This document shows positions 35,161 to 45,519 of a stretch of 64,000 bases of DNA, one piece after another. Positions within the stretch are counted from its first letter, which is position 1. Every line of letters starts with the position of its first letter. The notes under the pieces are model-generated. The model did no database searches, had not been told where the DNA came from, and worked only from the letters and a program-made list of their open reading frames with translations. The translations under genes and the position numbers were made by a program. The stretch spans positions 416,501 through 480,500 of the forward strand of contig JAQFVV010000315.1 of NCBI GenBank assembly GCA_028023455.1. The letters run 5' to 3'. Source of the DNA: Epiperipatus broadwayi. Lineage: Eukaryota > Onychophora > Udeonychophora > Euonychophora > Peripatidae.

Positions 35161-36457
35161 GAAAAAATAATAATCTTCTTGGAATTTGGATGAATAATAA
35201 TCAAGCAACAAAATATTAATAATAACAATAGTATTGACTAACAAACAGAATTATAATAACATAAAAATAAATTTACATTTAAAATTGTATGAATAGCAAT
35301 TGTGATAGAAAACTGTTTGTGGTTTTATTATAATTCATCAAGAAAATTTTATAGAGAGTTCATTTAATCATTTTGCTATATATGTAAGCTCACACTTTAT
35401 TAACTGGTGAATATAAATATTTGTCCATTAGAGTTATTATTTTAAATATCTGCAAGCAATATTAGCATTTTAACTTTTTGAAGTCTGTTTCACTAGTAGA
35501 TTAATCTCATGAAAGTTTCCCCTCATATTTAGAGCATCAAAATTATATAGATTTACAAAATTTAATCATGGAAGATTTTTTTCTTTTTGGTAATTCATTA
35601 GATGAAAAGTTCTCTTATAGCAATAATTTGCCATTTTTTAGCATCAGTGGATAATTAAAAGATTGGCAGAATCAAAGTTAATTTCAAAGGCATTCATTTG
35701 CTTACAGTTTCATAGTTCACTACACCACTAGAAAGATCCAGTGAGGCATTCTGAAATTTTATTCCAGAGAGTGCATTACCAAGTTAACAATCATTACAAT
35801 TTTATTTACTTGCTTGTTATAAGACATGAGGAAGAAAAGTGAGGACAAAATCAACAACAATTCCCTTCTTTTATAAACCAGACAATTGATGAGAGCTTCA
35901 GTTAGTTCCCATAATACATTATTTTCCCATAACACATTCTTTTAAATGTTAGCTTTCTTTTAAAATATAGAATAATAATTACATTTTAATTTTTACATTT
36001 ATTTTTATGAAATAAATTACTTTATAATTTATTGACATCCATGACTTTTCTTTATTCTATAATACATAATAAAAAGAATGTTTATACTTTTATTAAAAAA
36101 TCCATATATGTATTAATCATGATGATTACCTTGACCTCTCTTTTCACCATATAGATTTTTGGTTACTGCATTGTATTTTAGTTTTAATGTCTTATTTTAT
36201 TTGTCTGCTTCTATTTCTATCAATCCATTTCTATTAGTATCACTGCTGAAAGGCAGAAGTTTAATGATGATTTTTATTTTTTTTTGCTCAGAATGAAATA
36301 AATTATAATATTTATCATCCTACTAAATATTTATATATTCATATTTTAATGATGAATTTATTTTTTTCTGAATACCTATTTAAAAGTAAACTGGATTGAA
36401 TATCCATTTGTTTTGATGAAAACAATCCTGATCTAGCCTCCAGATGTAATGCTAACT

Positions 36458-36730
36458 ATTCTTTTAACAATTTATAATTGATCAAAATAACAATTATAAC
36501 AATAAAAACAATATTGACAAATTAAAATTTAATCTACAGAAACTTTAAACAATTAATGGGCAACTGTGTACATGGTGTAGAGTCTATACAATTTTTATTT
36601 TAATTGCTTAAATTATATAGTCAAAAATAATAACCAGACTGAACATCCATAAAAAGCAAATACCTATGCAGATTTAATCATGTTTGCTGATTGTTACTTC
36701 TCCACCTTTATTCTATTATTAATAATCTTG
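36458..36730 (+). repeat. dispersed repeat, copy 2
   Basis: Second copy of the repeat at 34,887, about 1.57 kb downstream and diverged. It could reflect a segmental duplication or two insertions of the same non-autonomous element. Confidence 0.6.
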
Positions 36731-38876
36731 TTGCTTGTTTATTTGTCATCCATTTAATAACAGTATTAATATGGAGGGGGTAACAATCAGGAAACATGAT
36801 TGAATGTGCATAAAAGTCGTTTCTATGCATGTTCATTGTGGTTATTATATGTGACTCTATAAATTAAACAATCAAAATTCTATAAGTCTTTCCTCTAAGT
36901 ACACAGTTATTCATTAGATATTTATGATTTTTTTTTAGATTGCGGTTAATTTGTGAACATTGTGTTTTTATTATAACTGTTATTTTGAACAATTATTAAT
37001 TGTTAAAAGTACATTACTATTACAATATGTATCACATAGTTCTGCTATAAGTTAAAACATATATTCAATGTATACATAATATTTAGTATGTGTACATAAT
37101 AATATGTTTCTATGTAAGTTATTAAAACTATGTAATATTATTTTAAGTGAAAAGTGTTTAACATTTTTACTTTGATTGGAAATAGTTTTTTTTTTAAATA
37201 TATCCTATTACTTTCATAGACATTTTAAAGAAATGTACATAATTGCATCAAGTTATATTGAACTTAAGTCTGTTAAATATTGATTTTAAAAATTCAAAAA
37301 AAAAAAGTCATAACATTCTCAGCTGAATTTTATTTAAAATAAATGAAAGTTGTAAGAAGAATCTATAACTGAGATACATGAAATTATTGACTAATTTGAC
37401 TATTTTTCTGCTCTGTTCTAAAATATGAGTGTCTTATATGAATTAGTCTTATATTAATTAGTTAGATTTCAAAGAATTCTATTGAGCTGATATATATGAA
37501 ACCTTAATTTTAAAATAAAATTCTATCTTGAAAAACATCAAAATTTAACAAACAAACAAAATATTTTTTTTAAATGCAATAAAAGCATTTAATTAGTATA
37601 TATTTTAAAGTATTAGCAATATATTAAAGTTTACAACATCTTGTCTGAAATAATATTAATATTTTTAAATTTAAGAAAATTGTTTCATTTAAATATTAAA
37701 CATTATTTCTTTAAAAATGTTACCAACATTTACATTTTCCTTAAATTGATTAGAATAAATTTATTTAATGCATGATAGCTTCATGCTCTCACAGCTTCAG
37801 CTTCACCATTTTATATGTAAAGTAGATTGAAGTAAAGAAGGGTTCCCCTCTTTTCTTCCAAGGTGTAAGCTTGTGGTTAAGACCTGTAGAGGTTCTTATC
37901 TTTGCATTTTCAAGTGCACATGATTTGAGGTTTATTAGAATAGTAAATAAAGATATTTTTCCATAAGGTATTCACATATACTAATCATTAAAAACCAGTG
38001 AACATTTAGTTTCATAAGCTTTCATTTCACAGAATCTCCATAAGAAATCCACATTAGTGAGTTTATCATTATTAGCAGATAGATTTGATCCATATTTATT
38101 TAACAGGTTATAAAAATGGCCAGTAAAGTCAATTTTCATTTCCATATTTAATATCTGGGTTTCATCAAAAATCATATTAAACACTATGAATTAACACTTC
38201 CTTATATTTTATGCATTCACATAAGTCATAAGCATGCAATATAATCTTGCATGAAGTAATGCAGCTAGAATATTTTTTTTAACAATTAATCAAACGTTCT
38301 GCAAGTGGAACAAAAATGATAAAACTAGCCTCCCCCATTTGCTTTTTTTCTATTTATATTCTTACAAAATTTTGATTTATATAAAAGACAAATATAGCAT
38401 GTGTTTTAGTTTTCATCAAAAGAGTAAGAAATTATTTTAATTGTTTTACAAGTTAAAATAAAACTGAAGTGTACAAAAAAAAACTTTACTTTTGATTGAT
38501 TTTTTATAAATTGAGTGGCAATAACTTTTATAGTAATCTTTACCTAAAAAGGGTATAAAAAATAAAATAAAAAGCAAACATAGCCAAACATTGCGAAGAA
38601 AACCCAAAACCTAAACAACAAAATTTATTAACAATTTAAATTAAACTTTCTAGATATATTTACATTTAAATCTGCTGAAATAAACGATTTTTAACTATCT
38701 TTTCTTGAAACAAATATTTTTTTCTATTTAAAAAAAGATTTATGAATGTTTTCTTAAAGCTTTGCTAAATCTAATAAAATTTAATAAAACTTATTTCTGT
38801 CAGAAAGTTAATTACTTCTATATCCTTAATAAAACATAAACCTAGTCACTTTATATTTATATGTCTATTTACATTC
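36731..38876. other. AT-rich non-coding
   Basis: No supported gene. A 67-codon minus-strand frame at 37,981-38,184 (ends ...CSLVFND) is somewhat protein-like, but no splice context or family was recognised. Confidence 0.4.
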
Positions 38877-38925
38877 ATCCAGCAGTGGATTGATAATGGT
38901 TGACAATGATGATGATGACATGCAA
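38877..38925 (+). repeat. RTE 3'-end scrap with (TGA)n tail
   Basis: About 45 bases matching the very end of the RTE family: CATCCAGCAGTGGATTGATAATGG followed by TGA and GATGATGATG (20-base core: CAGTGGATTGATAATGGTTG). In full copies this encodes the C-terminus QWIDNG and the start of the (TGA)n tail. Confidence 0.7.
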
Positions 38926-39266
38926 GTGAAGAGGTTTATTACCTGACAAATATAATGTATATGAACACTAACATTAATTAAAAAAATTATAATACATCAT
39001 CAACAAACAATAATTAATAGCTATAGATAGCTCATAGTATAAATATCCATTTTAGTAGCATTTACAATTAAAACTTAAACACTAAAATGTCATTAAAATC
39101 CTACATTAATTAATATTCTAATTAAAACACACAGGGTTATTATATACCTGTATCTATATATGTAATATATAAAGTATATGAGTACAGACTTTCACATAAC
39201 CCACCACTCTCCACACTATCTAATAACACCGATACGTTTGAACACATATATGTTGAAAAGATAAAT

Positions 39267-39321
39267 AATCACCAATATAAGTATTTCATGTTGAACCAGC
39301 AATCATCAGTTGGTCCAGATT
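39267..39321 (-). ncRNA. type I hammerhead ribozyme motif, copy 1
   Basis: Minus-strand order: AATC, TGGA, CCAA (stem I 5' strand); CTGATGA (conserved core, exact); T; TGCT-GGTTC-AACA (stem II, one mismatch here, perfect in copy 2); T; GAAA (exact); ATA...TAT minimal stem III (A15.1 to T16.1); A (H17); TTGG then GATT (stem I 3' strand, pairing with CCAA and AATC). Short stem III and internal loops in stem I are typical of PLE/retrozyme hammerheads. Predicted cleavage is after the A preceding TTGG. The usual G10.1-C11.1 pair is T-T, which may lower activity. Confidence 0.6.
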
Positions 39322-39350
39322 ACCACATCTACACATATATGTTATAAGTG

Positions 39351-39353
<3 letters not shown>

Positions 39354-39391
<38 letters not shown>
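39354..39391. repeat. (AT)n microsatellite inside the foldback
   Basis: About 19 AT units within copy 1. The equivalent position in copy 2 has only ATATAT, so the run expanded after the copies formed. Confidence 0.95.
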
Positions 39392-39394
<3 letters not shown>

Positions 39395-39523
39395 GATAGC
39401 CAATCCTCATACTATAATGGACAGGCTTCAATGTACTCCACACTCCAACTCTTCAACTGTCCATCCAATTGAAAATCTGATGGGGGAATGCTCAAAGGCC
39501 ACAATAAGGCCAAGATTTTTGGC

Positions 39524-39739
39524 TATCTTAATATATGTATCAGAGCACTTATAGCATATAAGTGTAGAGATGGTAATGTGAAACAATGATGATTGCTGGT
39601 TTAGCATGAAATATGTATATTGGTGATTATTTATCTTTTCAGCATGTATGTGTTCAAGTGTATCAGTGTTAGGAGATAGTGTGTAGAGTGGTGGATCATG
39701 TGAAACTCTGTGCTCATATACCCTATATATTACATATAT
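39524..39739 (+). repeat. hammerhead-bearing repeat, copy 2 (split by RTE)
   Basis: Plus-orientation copy beginning GGCTATCTTAATATA, followed by the hammerhead (39,574-39,628) and the TGTGTTCAAGTGTATCAGTG and GTGCTCATATACC blocks. It is interrupted at the ATTACATATAT target site by the RTE element and resumes at 43,193 (TAGACACAGGTATATAATAA). Copy 1 carries the same sequence uninterrupted (ATTACATATATAGATACAGG on its sense strand), which confirms the pre-insertion state. Confidence 0.85.
39574..39628 (+). ncRNA. hammerhead ribozyme motif, copy 2
   Basis: Perfect stem II TGCT-GGTTT-AGCA, GAAA core, stem III ATA-TG-TAT and TTGG/GATT are present. The first core base is changed (ATGATGA for CTGATGA) and the stem I 5' strand is altered (AAACA for ACCAA). 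It supports the consensus fold but is probably inactive. Confidence 0.45.
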
Positions 39740-39870
39740 CACCATCATCATCATCATCTACCATTATCAATCCACTGCAGAAAGAAGGTCTCTCCAAGTT
39801 CCATCCATCTTTTCCTATTTTAGCTTCTATTTTCCACAACACCCCTGCACATTTTTTTTATTTCATCCAT

Positions 39871-40143
39871 TCATCTCACATGTGGTCTCTTTCTGGGTCT
39901 TTTATAATCTCTTGGAATCCAGTTTAAAATTTCAATTATCCATCTATTATCATTTTTTCTAACAATATGTCCAGCCCAACTCCACTTCAGCCTTTTAATT
40001 TCTTCAATGAGGTCAGTAACACCTGTTTGCTCTCTTACCCAACATGCATCCCTCCATACTTCTTTCAGTGGTCTGAAGTCGCTGTATTGATCTTCTATTA
40101 AGTGTCCAAGTATCAGATCAATAAGTAAGAATCGGAAAAACAC
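39871..40143 (-). pseudogene. RTE copy A C-terminal segment
   Basis: Contains WRDACWVREQTGVTDLIEEI, LKWSWAGHIVRKNDNRW and IPRDYKRPRKRP, the conserved C-terminal block of RTE proteins (WAGH, GRP). A further shift leads to ETFFLQWIDNG at the 3' end near 39,757. Confidence 0.85.
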
Positions 40144-41029
40144 CTTTATTAAAAACCTTTCTATTCAAAAACATAGTTATATTTTTTTTTAGTATCAGGT
40201 TTTTTCTACCAAAAGGACTCCAACCAAGTTTAATTCTATGATTAATTTCATCCATTATATTTCCACCTGTATTAATGATATGACCAAGGTATTTGTAACT
40301 GTTAACTTCTTCAAACTCATCAATATTTTTTTGAGAAATTCGATTAAACATTACTTTAGTCTTTTCAACATTTATGTTTAGTCCTACTTTCCTACTTTCA
40401 TCTGATAACTCCTGCAACATTTTCTGTAGCTCTAAAGCATTATTTGCAAAAACAATTACATCAACTGCAAAATCTAAATGACTTACATAATCTCCATTTA
40501 CTTTCACTTCTTTAGTTTCCCATTTTAATCCACAAAATACTTCTTGCAGCACTGCTGTAAAAAGTTTTGGAGATATGGAGTCACCCTGTCTTACACCCTT
40601 TTCAATGTTGATTTTCCTACTATCATTATGTAATCTAATTGTTGCTGTTACATTTTTATAAATATTCTTTAAAATATGACAATATCCTGGATCTACACCT
40701 TGATGATCCAATGCTTTAATCACTGAATAAATATTTATAGCATCAAATGCCTTTTCATAGTCTGCAAATACTAAGCATAATGGCATCTCATATTCATTTG
40801 TCCTTTCTATAACTTCTCTTAATACCTGGATATGATCTACTGTACTAAAACCACTTTTAAATCCAGCTCGTTCTCTTGGTTGGTGGAAATCCAGTGTTTT
40901 CTGTAGATGAGTTGCAATTATCTTAGTAAAAATTTTGTATAAAACGGATAAAAGACTGATAGGTCTGTAATTTCTAATATCTTTTTTATCACCTTTTTTA
41001 AATATTAATATTAATACTGCATTTTCCAA
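40118..41029 (-). pseudogene. RTE copy A reverse transcriptase core
   Basis: Contains NYRPISLLSVLYKIFTKI, FADYEKAFDAI (motif A), GVRQGDSISPKLF (motif B), LDFAVDVIVFA (motif C), INVEKTKVMFN and YKYLGHIIN. Motif C should read FADD; here the first catalytic Asp is Val (FAVD). RTE copy B retains FADD at the same place. The RT is therefore inactive. Frame ends at 40,118; the C-terminal part continues in another frame. Confidence 0.9.
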
Positions 41030-41651
41030 CCATCTGGTACATCTTTATCATTTAGACATTTGGTATATAACTTTGCTAAAAAAATGTGTATTTCTTCACC
41101 TGCTTCTTTTAATATATCTATTATAATTCCATCATTACCTGGAGCCTTCCCTTTCTTCATAAATGTAATTGCATGTCTTACTACCTCATTCAAAATTCTG
41201 GGCAATTCAGAAGATATAATATGTACAGGAGGCACTTGTTCTTTACTACTATATAATTCTTGATAGAAGTTTTCTACACATTTCATGATGCCATCTCTCT
41301 CTTCAGTAATAATGTCATCATTTTTTTTATTGCAGATATATATTTCCTACCAATACCAAAATGTTGTTTTACACTGTTTAGAATTTTATTCTCTTCTACA
41401 GCTTTCCTTACTAGTTCACAATTATATTTTCTTATATCATTTTCAACTCTATTCTGCACCATTTTACAAAATTTGAAATATTGAAACTTTTTTAATGCAT
41501 CATTGTTGTATATCCTCATATTCCTTCTTTTCTTCATAAATTTTCTAGTATCAGTAAAAATTTTATTGGTCAATTGCTGCTTTATTCTACCAGCTGTTAT
41601 TCTTGCAGCTTTATAAATTGTATCATTTCTTCTCCTATTAATGTCATTCAA
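41011..41651 (-). pseudogene. RTE copy A, linker and N-terminal RT region
   Basis: Two frames, 41,283-41,651 and 41,011-41,286, encode the conserved linker (TNKIFTDTRKFMKKRRNMR, AVEENKILNSVKQHFG) and the start of RT (KKGKAPGNDGIIIDILKEAG, the KAPG-DGI box of RTE elements). The two frames overlap by a few bases, so they are separated by a frameshift. Confidence 0.8.
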
Positions 41652-42136
41652 ATCTGAATCATGCTCAAAATCTACTAATATTTGAAACCAATTTGTAGTT
41701 CTAATTTAAATTCATAAGAATGTTTCTGAAGATTAGGAATATCAACTATAAATATTGCTTTTCTTAATAATTTTTTCTCTCTAGTTTTGCATTAATATGT
41801 ATCTTACATCTTACAAATCGATGATCACTTCCTGTGTTAAATTTATTAAGAACATTACAATTCTACCAGCTGTTATTCTTGCAGCTTTATAAATTGTATC
41901 ATTTCTTCTCCTATTAATGTCATTCAAATCTGAATCATGCTCAAAATCTACTAATATTTGAAACCAATTTGTAGTTCTAATTTAAATTCATAAGAATGTT
42001 TCTGAAGATTAGGAATATCAACTATAAATATTGCTTTTCTTAATATTTTTTTCTCTCTAGTTTTGCATTAATATGTATCTTACATCTTACAAATCGATGA
42101 TCACTTCCTGTGTTAAATTTATTAAGAACATTACAA
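41585..42136. repeat. 276-bp tandem duplication inside RTE copy A
   Basis: 41,585-41,860 and 41,861-42,136 are almost identical (one clear difference, in a T-rich tract). The duplicated piece covers the region between endonuclease and reverse transcriptase, and is not duplicated in RTE copies B or C. Confidence 0.9.
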
Positions 42137-42262
42137 TCTTGAAATATGTATTTTCTGTTAGTCAAAATATAATACAATTTTGCTGTACCTTCATTTGGAT
42201 GCTTCCATGTCCATTTCCTTTTAACATTTTTCTCAAAAAATGAATTCATAAATATAAAGTTT

Positions 42263-42751
42263 TTATTTTTCTGCAAACTCCACAAGTCTATGTCCTCTCT
42301 CATTTCTATTACCATAACCAAAATTACCTACAGCATTTTCATCTTTTATTTGTTTACCAATTCTAGCTTTAAAGTCTCCCATAACAATTTTAAAATGTTG
42401 TTTACTCTGATCAAAAGCTTTCTGTACATCCATATAAAAATCTTCTATAACTTCATCACTATGAGAACTTGTTGGGGCATAAATCTGAATTATCTGCATT
42501 TGGTATCTGCTATTAAGTTGTAAAACTAATCTTCCCACTCTGTCTGATACACCATCAATCTCCACAATGTTATTCTTCCATTTTTTATTTATAATGAATC
42601 CTACTCCACTTGTATTTCCAATATGTGTGCCTTTATAATAGAGTATATGTCCACTTTTTAAATCAATCGTTTCTTCATCTTTTCTTTTAACTTCACAAAT
42701 TCCAATAATGTCCCATTTAATATAAGACAGTTCTTCTTCTAATTCTTCCAA
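42263..42751 (-). pseudogene. RTE copy A endonuclease domain
   Basis: Apurinic-type endonuclease region: WDIIGICEVKRKDEE (with the metal-binding Glu), GVGFIINKKWKNN, QIYAPTSSHSDE, then VMGDFKARIG. The usual GDFNARIG has Lys in place of the catalytic Asn here. The remainder (KRKWTWKHPNEGTAKLYY, SDHRFVRCKI with the catalytic His) is in another frame at 42,040-42,321, so at least one frameshift is present. Domains of this kind nick target DNA to prime reverse transcription. Confidence 0.85.
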
Positions 42752-43192
42752 TCTTCCTTCACTTGAAAGTGATCAGCAGTTGTAAGTGCCTAGATAATAA
42801 AGTCATTACAAAATGGCATCCTGAGTCCACAATCAGGGGATTATTAGCACCCTCTACCTTCGGCAACTAACCGCTGCCTTGGTTGGTAACATTACAGCCT
42901 TCTGGGAATAAGGACCATGATTTATTTTTGTCTGTCATGATTGTATATATTGAAAAAATATTCTTAAAAATCAGAGGTAAAAAGCCAATAAACTCACCAT
43001 GTTGGCTAATGTGTGTTGGTGAGCAGCCCATCCATGTTCATATACTATATGAATAATCACATAGTAATAAGAGCTGCAATGACTAGAATTATGTGGTGGA
43101 CATTAGGAATTTGCCCTGCTCAGTTTCTTTAAGGCCTGCAAAAGGTTTCTAAGGATCTCCTTTCAGTTAATAGCAAACTCTTTTTTGCAGCC

Positions 43193-43665
43193 ATTACATA
43201 TATAGACACAGGTATATAATAATCCTGTATGTTTCAATTATTACAGATATGTCAGCCCATCCCTTGTATATGTATTAAATGGATTATGTCCTGTACATGA
43301 GGGGTCAGATTGACCTTAGGTCAACATAGGTGTGGCAAAAATCTTGGCCTCATGGTGGCCTTTGAGCCTTCCATCATCAGATTTTCAATTGGATGAACAG
43401 TTGAAGAGTTGTAGTGTGGAGTAGATTGAAGCCTATCCATTAAAGTATGAGAATTGGCTATCTTAATATATATCTGAGCACTTATAGCATATATGTGTAG
43501 AGATGGTAATCTGGACCAACTGATGATTTCTGGTTTAGCATGAAATACTTATATTGGTGATTATTTATCTTTTCAACATATATGTGTTCAAGTGTATCAG
43601 TGTTATGAGATAGTGTGGAGAGTGGTGGGTGATGTGAACGTCTGTGCTCATATACCTTATATATT
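43193..43665 (+). repeat. hammerhead-bearing repeat: end of copy 2 and copy 3
   Basis: From 43,193 copy 2 resumes after the RTE, and copy 3 follows in the same orientation with GGCAAAAATCTTGGCCTCATGG, ATTTTCAATTGGATGAACAG (20-base landmark), TTGGCTATCTTAATATATAT, hammerhead 43,508-43,562, and the TGTGTTCAAGTGTATCAGTG and GGTGGGTGATGTGAA blocks, ending near GTGCTCATATACC at 43,665. With the RTE and one target copy removed, the copy 2 and copy 3 hammerheads lie about 470 bp apart head to tail. Confidence 0.8.
43508..43562 (+). ncRNA. type I hammerhead ribozyme motif, copy 3
   Basis: AATC-TGGA-CCAA, exact CTGATGA, T, TTCT-GGTTT-AGCA (one mismatch in stem II), T, exact GAAA, ATA-CT-TAT, A, TTGG, T, GATT. 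Same layout as copy 1, with both core boxes intact. Different stem II positions are mutated in copies 1 and 3, while copy 2 is perfect there, so the family ancestor probably had TGCT/AGCA. Confidence 0.6.
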
Positions 43666-44933
43666 AATTAATATTATAATAATGTATTTTTTCCTCAAAT
43701 TATTTTACACATACAAAATAAAAACACTGTCAATACCAAAAATAAAAACACTGTCAATACCAAAACTTGTATCGCAAATAACTGAATAATCTGCAAACAT
43801 AGAGTTAAATCTATCTTCAAAAAAAATTAACAATTTTATATAACAATTTTTTTCACTTTTTAAATGCACATTTTATCTCACCCCAAGATCTTGACCAACA
43901 CTTGAACATCAAATATATAACAATACGTTGCTGATTTATGGAGATCACTTTTTCTATAGTATTAGATATTTTCTTAAATATGTTAAATATTAAAATAAGA
44001 AAAAAAAGTAATGTATTTATATGACACAACTATTATATATATATATATAAAATTAAATCCTTTTTTTTTTTCATTTTTTCAATGTTTGTGTAAAATTTAT
44101 GTAAAAAAAAAATGTTTATTTTTTTATTCTCTATTCTTTATTTAAAATACATCACGATGTTAGTAACTGATTATTTTAAATTTTATATAATATTTCATTT
44201 CTAAATAAAAAATATTCTATATTTAGCCAACACATAATAGGAAGTTTTGATAGAGGGTGTATACATTCTTTAACTGATAAAAAATTCATAATGATATACA
44301 GTTGTTCCTTTAATTAATTAATACATTAAAATCAAGGATTTTATGTTTTTCATTTTAATATTGTATACAAAGTCACATTAAATACTGTTTGTTTAATTAT
44401 TGACTAAAAAGAATTCTGATGATAAAATCAATAAATATAATGCTATATATAAAATGACATGCAAATGTAAGAGTGAAGTTATACTAGTGAGTAGAAATTA
44501 AAAAAAAAATATTGAGCACAATCTATTCTAAAAAAATAATTATTGTAAAATTAAATTTGAACCTATGTTTTTATAATATTCTATTATTTGCAATATAATT
44601 TTGTTTTGTAATGTTTGTATTGCACATGAAGGAAAATGTTTTGAGGAACAAACAAAATATGTTTTAGCAATATATTATATAAATTATTAAATAAACAATA
44701 TTTTTATGCAAACATATAAAAATTATGGGATGTTGGTAACTTACTGTTGTGTGATATTAATGGAATTTTTTTTTAATTCAATTAAATGCTAGTCAAGATG
44801 GTAATCATGCAGTAATTCAAGCTACAATTTCTATTTATTAATTAATGTATTTATACAGTAGTATATTATAACGTGTGAAATTAATATATATATATAAAAT
44901 ATTAAAGATTTTAAGACTTCTCATTCGATAATT
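43666..44933. other. AT-rich non-coding
   Basis: No gene seen. A 19-bp tandem duplication (AAAATAAAAACACTGTCAAT) lies near 43,718-43,755. Confidence 0.5.
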
Positions 44934-45201
44934 TAATATACAAAATTAACAAAGCGTATGCCACACTTGAATGAGAAGCTATAAAGATACACAGAAATTA
45001 TTACACGCTAAGCGCTTTCGAGGTCTTTTGCCTCATATTCATAGCGGTACTGTGAGCTGCAGAACGAAAAAATAAGGCAATGAAACAAAACAGTATGCAA
45101 AGCATATGCAAATGAACTAGATAGTCCGACGTTTGGAGATGTCAAAGCAGGTATCTCGTCTATTGATGGAGTTATTATTGCCATTAATAAAATATGCTTC
45201 C

Positions 45202-45336
45202 AGCCCTAAAATAGTCTGTATTGAGAAAAATGACATCAAGCGGAAAATCAGAGAAGCATATTTTATTAATGACAATAATAACTCCATCAATAGACGAGAT
45301 ACCTGCTTTGACATCTCCAAACGTTGGACTATCTAG
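45202..45336 (+). pseudogene. PLE C-terminal fragment, right arm
   Basis: About 44 codons, from SPKIVCIEKND to a TAG at 45,334-45,336 after SKRWTI. The I-K-R-K-I-R-E-A pattern followed by N-x-x-x-S-I-N-R is the segment after the GIY-YIG domain in PLEs. The rest of the element is missing. The mirror copy on the minus strand (about 45,117-45,200) carries the same end from EAYFI onward. Confidence 0.65.
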
Positions 45337-45414
45337 TTCATTTGCATATGCTTTGCATACTGTTTTGTTTCATTGCCTTATTTTTTCGTTCTGCAGCTCA
45401 CAGTACCGCTATGA

Positions 45415-45460
45415 ATATGAGGCAAAAGACCTCGAAAGCGCTTAGCGTGTAATAATTTCT
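45415..45460 (+). ncRNA. weak hammerhead-like motif in palindrome arm
   Basis: GAGG-CAAAAGA-CCTC hairpin followed by GAAA and GCGC-TTA-GCGT, in the 3' non-coding part of the PLE end. The preceding CTGANGA box is not recognisable (CTATGAATAT). A mirror copy is on the minus strand at about 44,995-45,038. Listed because its placement matches hammerheads in the other PLE tails. Confidence 0.25.
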
Positions 45461-45519
45461 GTGTATCTTTATAGCTTCTCATTCAAGTGTAGCATACGCT
45501 TTGTTAATTTTGTATATTA

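Larger units (their letters stand above)
39115..39523 (-). repeat. hammerhead-bearing repeat, copy 1 (left arm of foldback)
   Basis: Sense-strand landmarks: GGCCTTATTGTGGCCTTTGA, CAATTGGATGGACAGTTGAAG, GGATTGGCTATCTTAATAT with an internal (AT)n run (39,354-39,391), GAGCACTTATAACATATATG, the hammerhead at 39,267-39,321, TTGTGTTCAA-like TGTGTTCAAACG, GGAGAGTGGTGGGTTATGTG and ACAGGTATATAATAACC. It is joined head to head to copy 2 at 39,523/39,524, giving an imperfect palindrome. No open frame convincingly explains it. Confidence 0.8.
39740..43192 (-). mobile_element. full-length RTE-clade LINE, copy A, with 11-bp target-site duplication
   Basis: About 3.45 kb, flanked by ATTACATATAT (39,729-39,739 and 43,193-43,203). 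In sense order: 5' end GGCTGC, about 430 bp of leader, endonuclease, reverse transcriptase, C-terminal ETFFLQWIDNG, and a (TGA)n tail (CATCAT on the plus strand at 39,741-39,756). Target-primed reverse transcription gives this structure. It is inserted in hammerhead repeat copy 2. Coding is broken in several places, and catalytic residues are changed, so it is not autonomous. Confidence 0.9.
44934..45519. repeat. 586-bp near-perfect palindrome of PLE 3' ends
   Basis: Arms 44,934-45,200 and 45,253-45,519 (267 bp each) are reverse complements with few differences, around a 52-bp spacer. In the right arm and spacer the plus strand encodes a PLE C-terminus (KIVCIEKNDIKRKIREAYF, then INDNNNSINRRDTCFDISKR), comparable to KIKEAIEIL...CINKRDDTCK of the 17-21 kb elements, followed by 3' non-coding sequence. 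The left arm is the same element on the minus strand, truncated 52 bp further in. The two 5' breakpoints are joined at 45,200/45,201. Confidence 0.85.

Noticed and set aside
44410-44440. CTGATGA on the plus strand near 44,417
   Set aside because: No hairpin and no GAAA follow; chance occurrence in AT-rich sequence.
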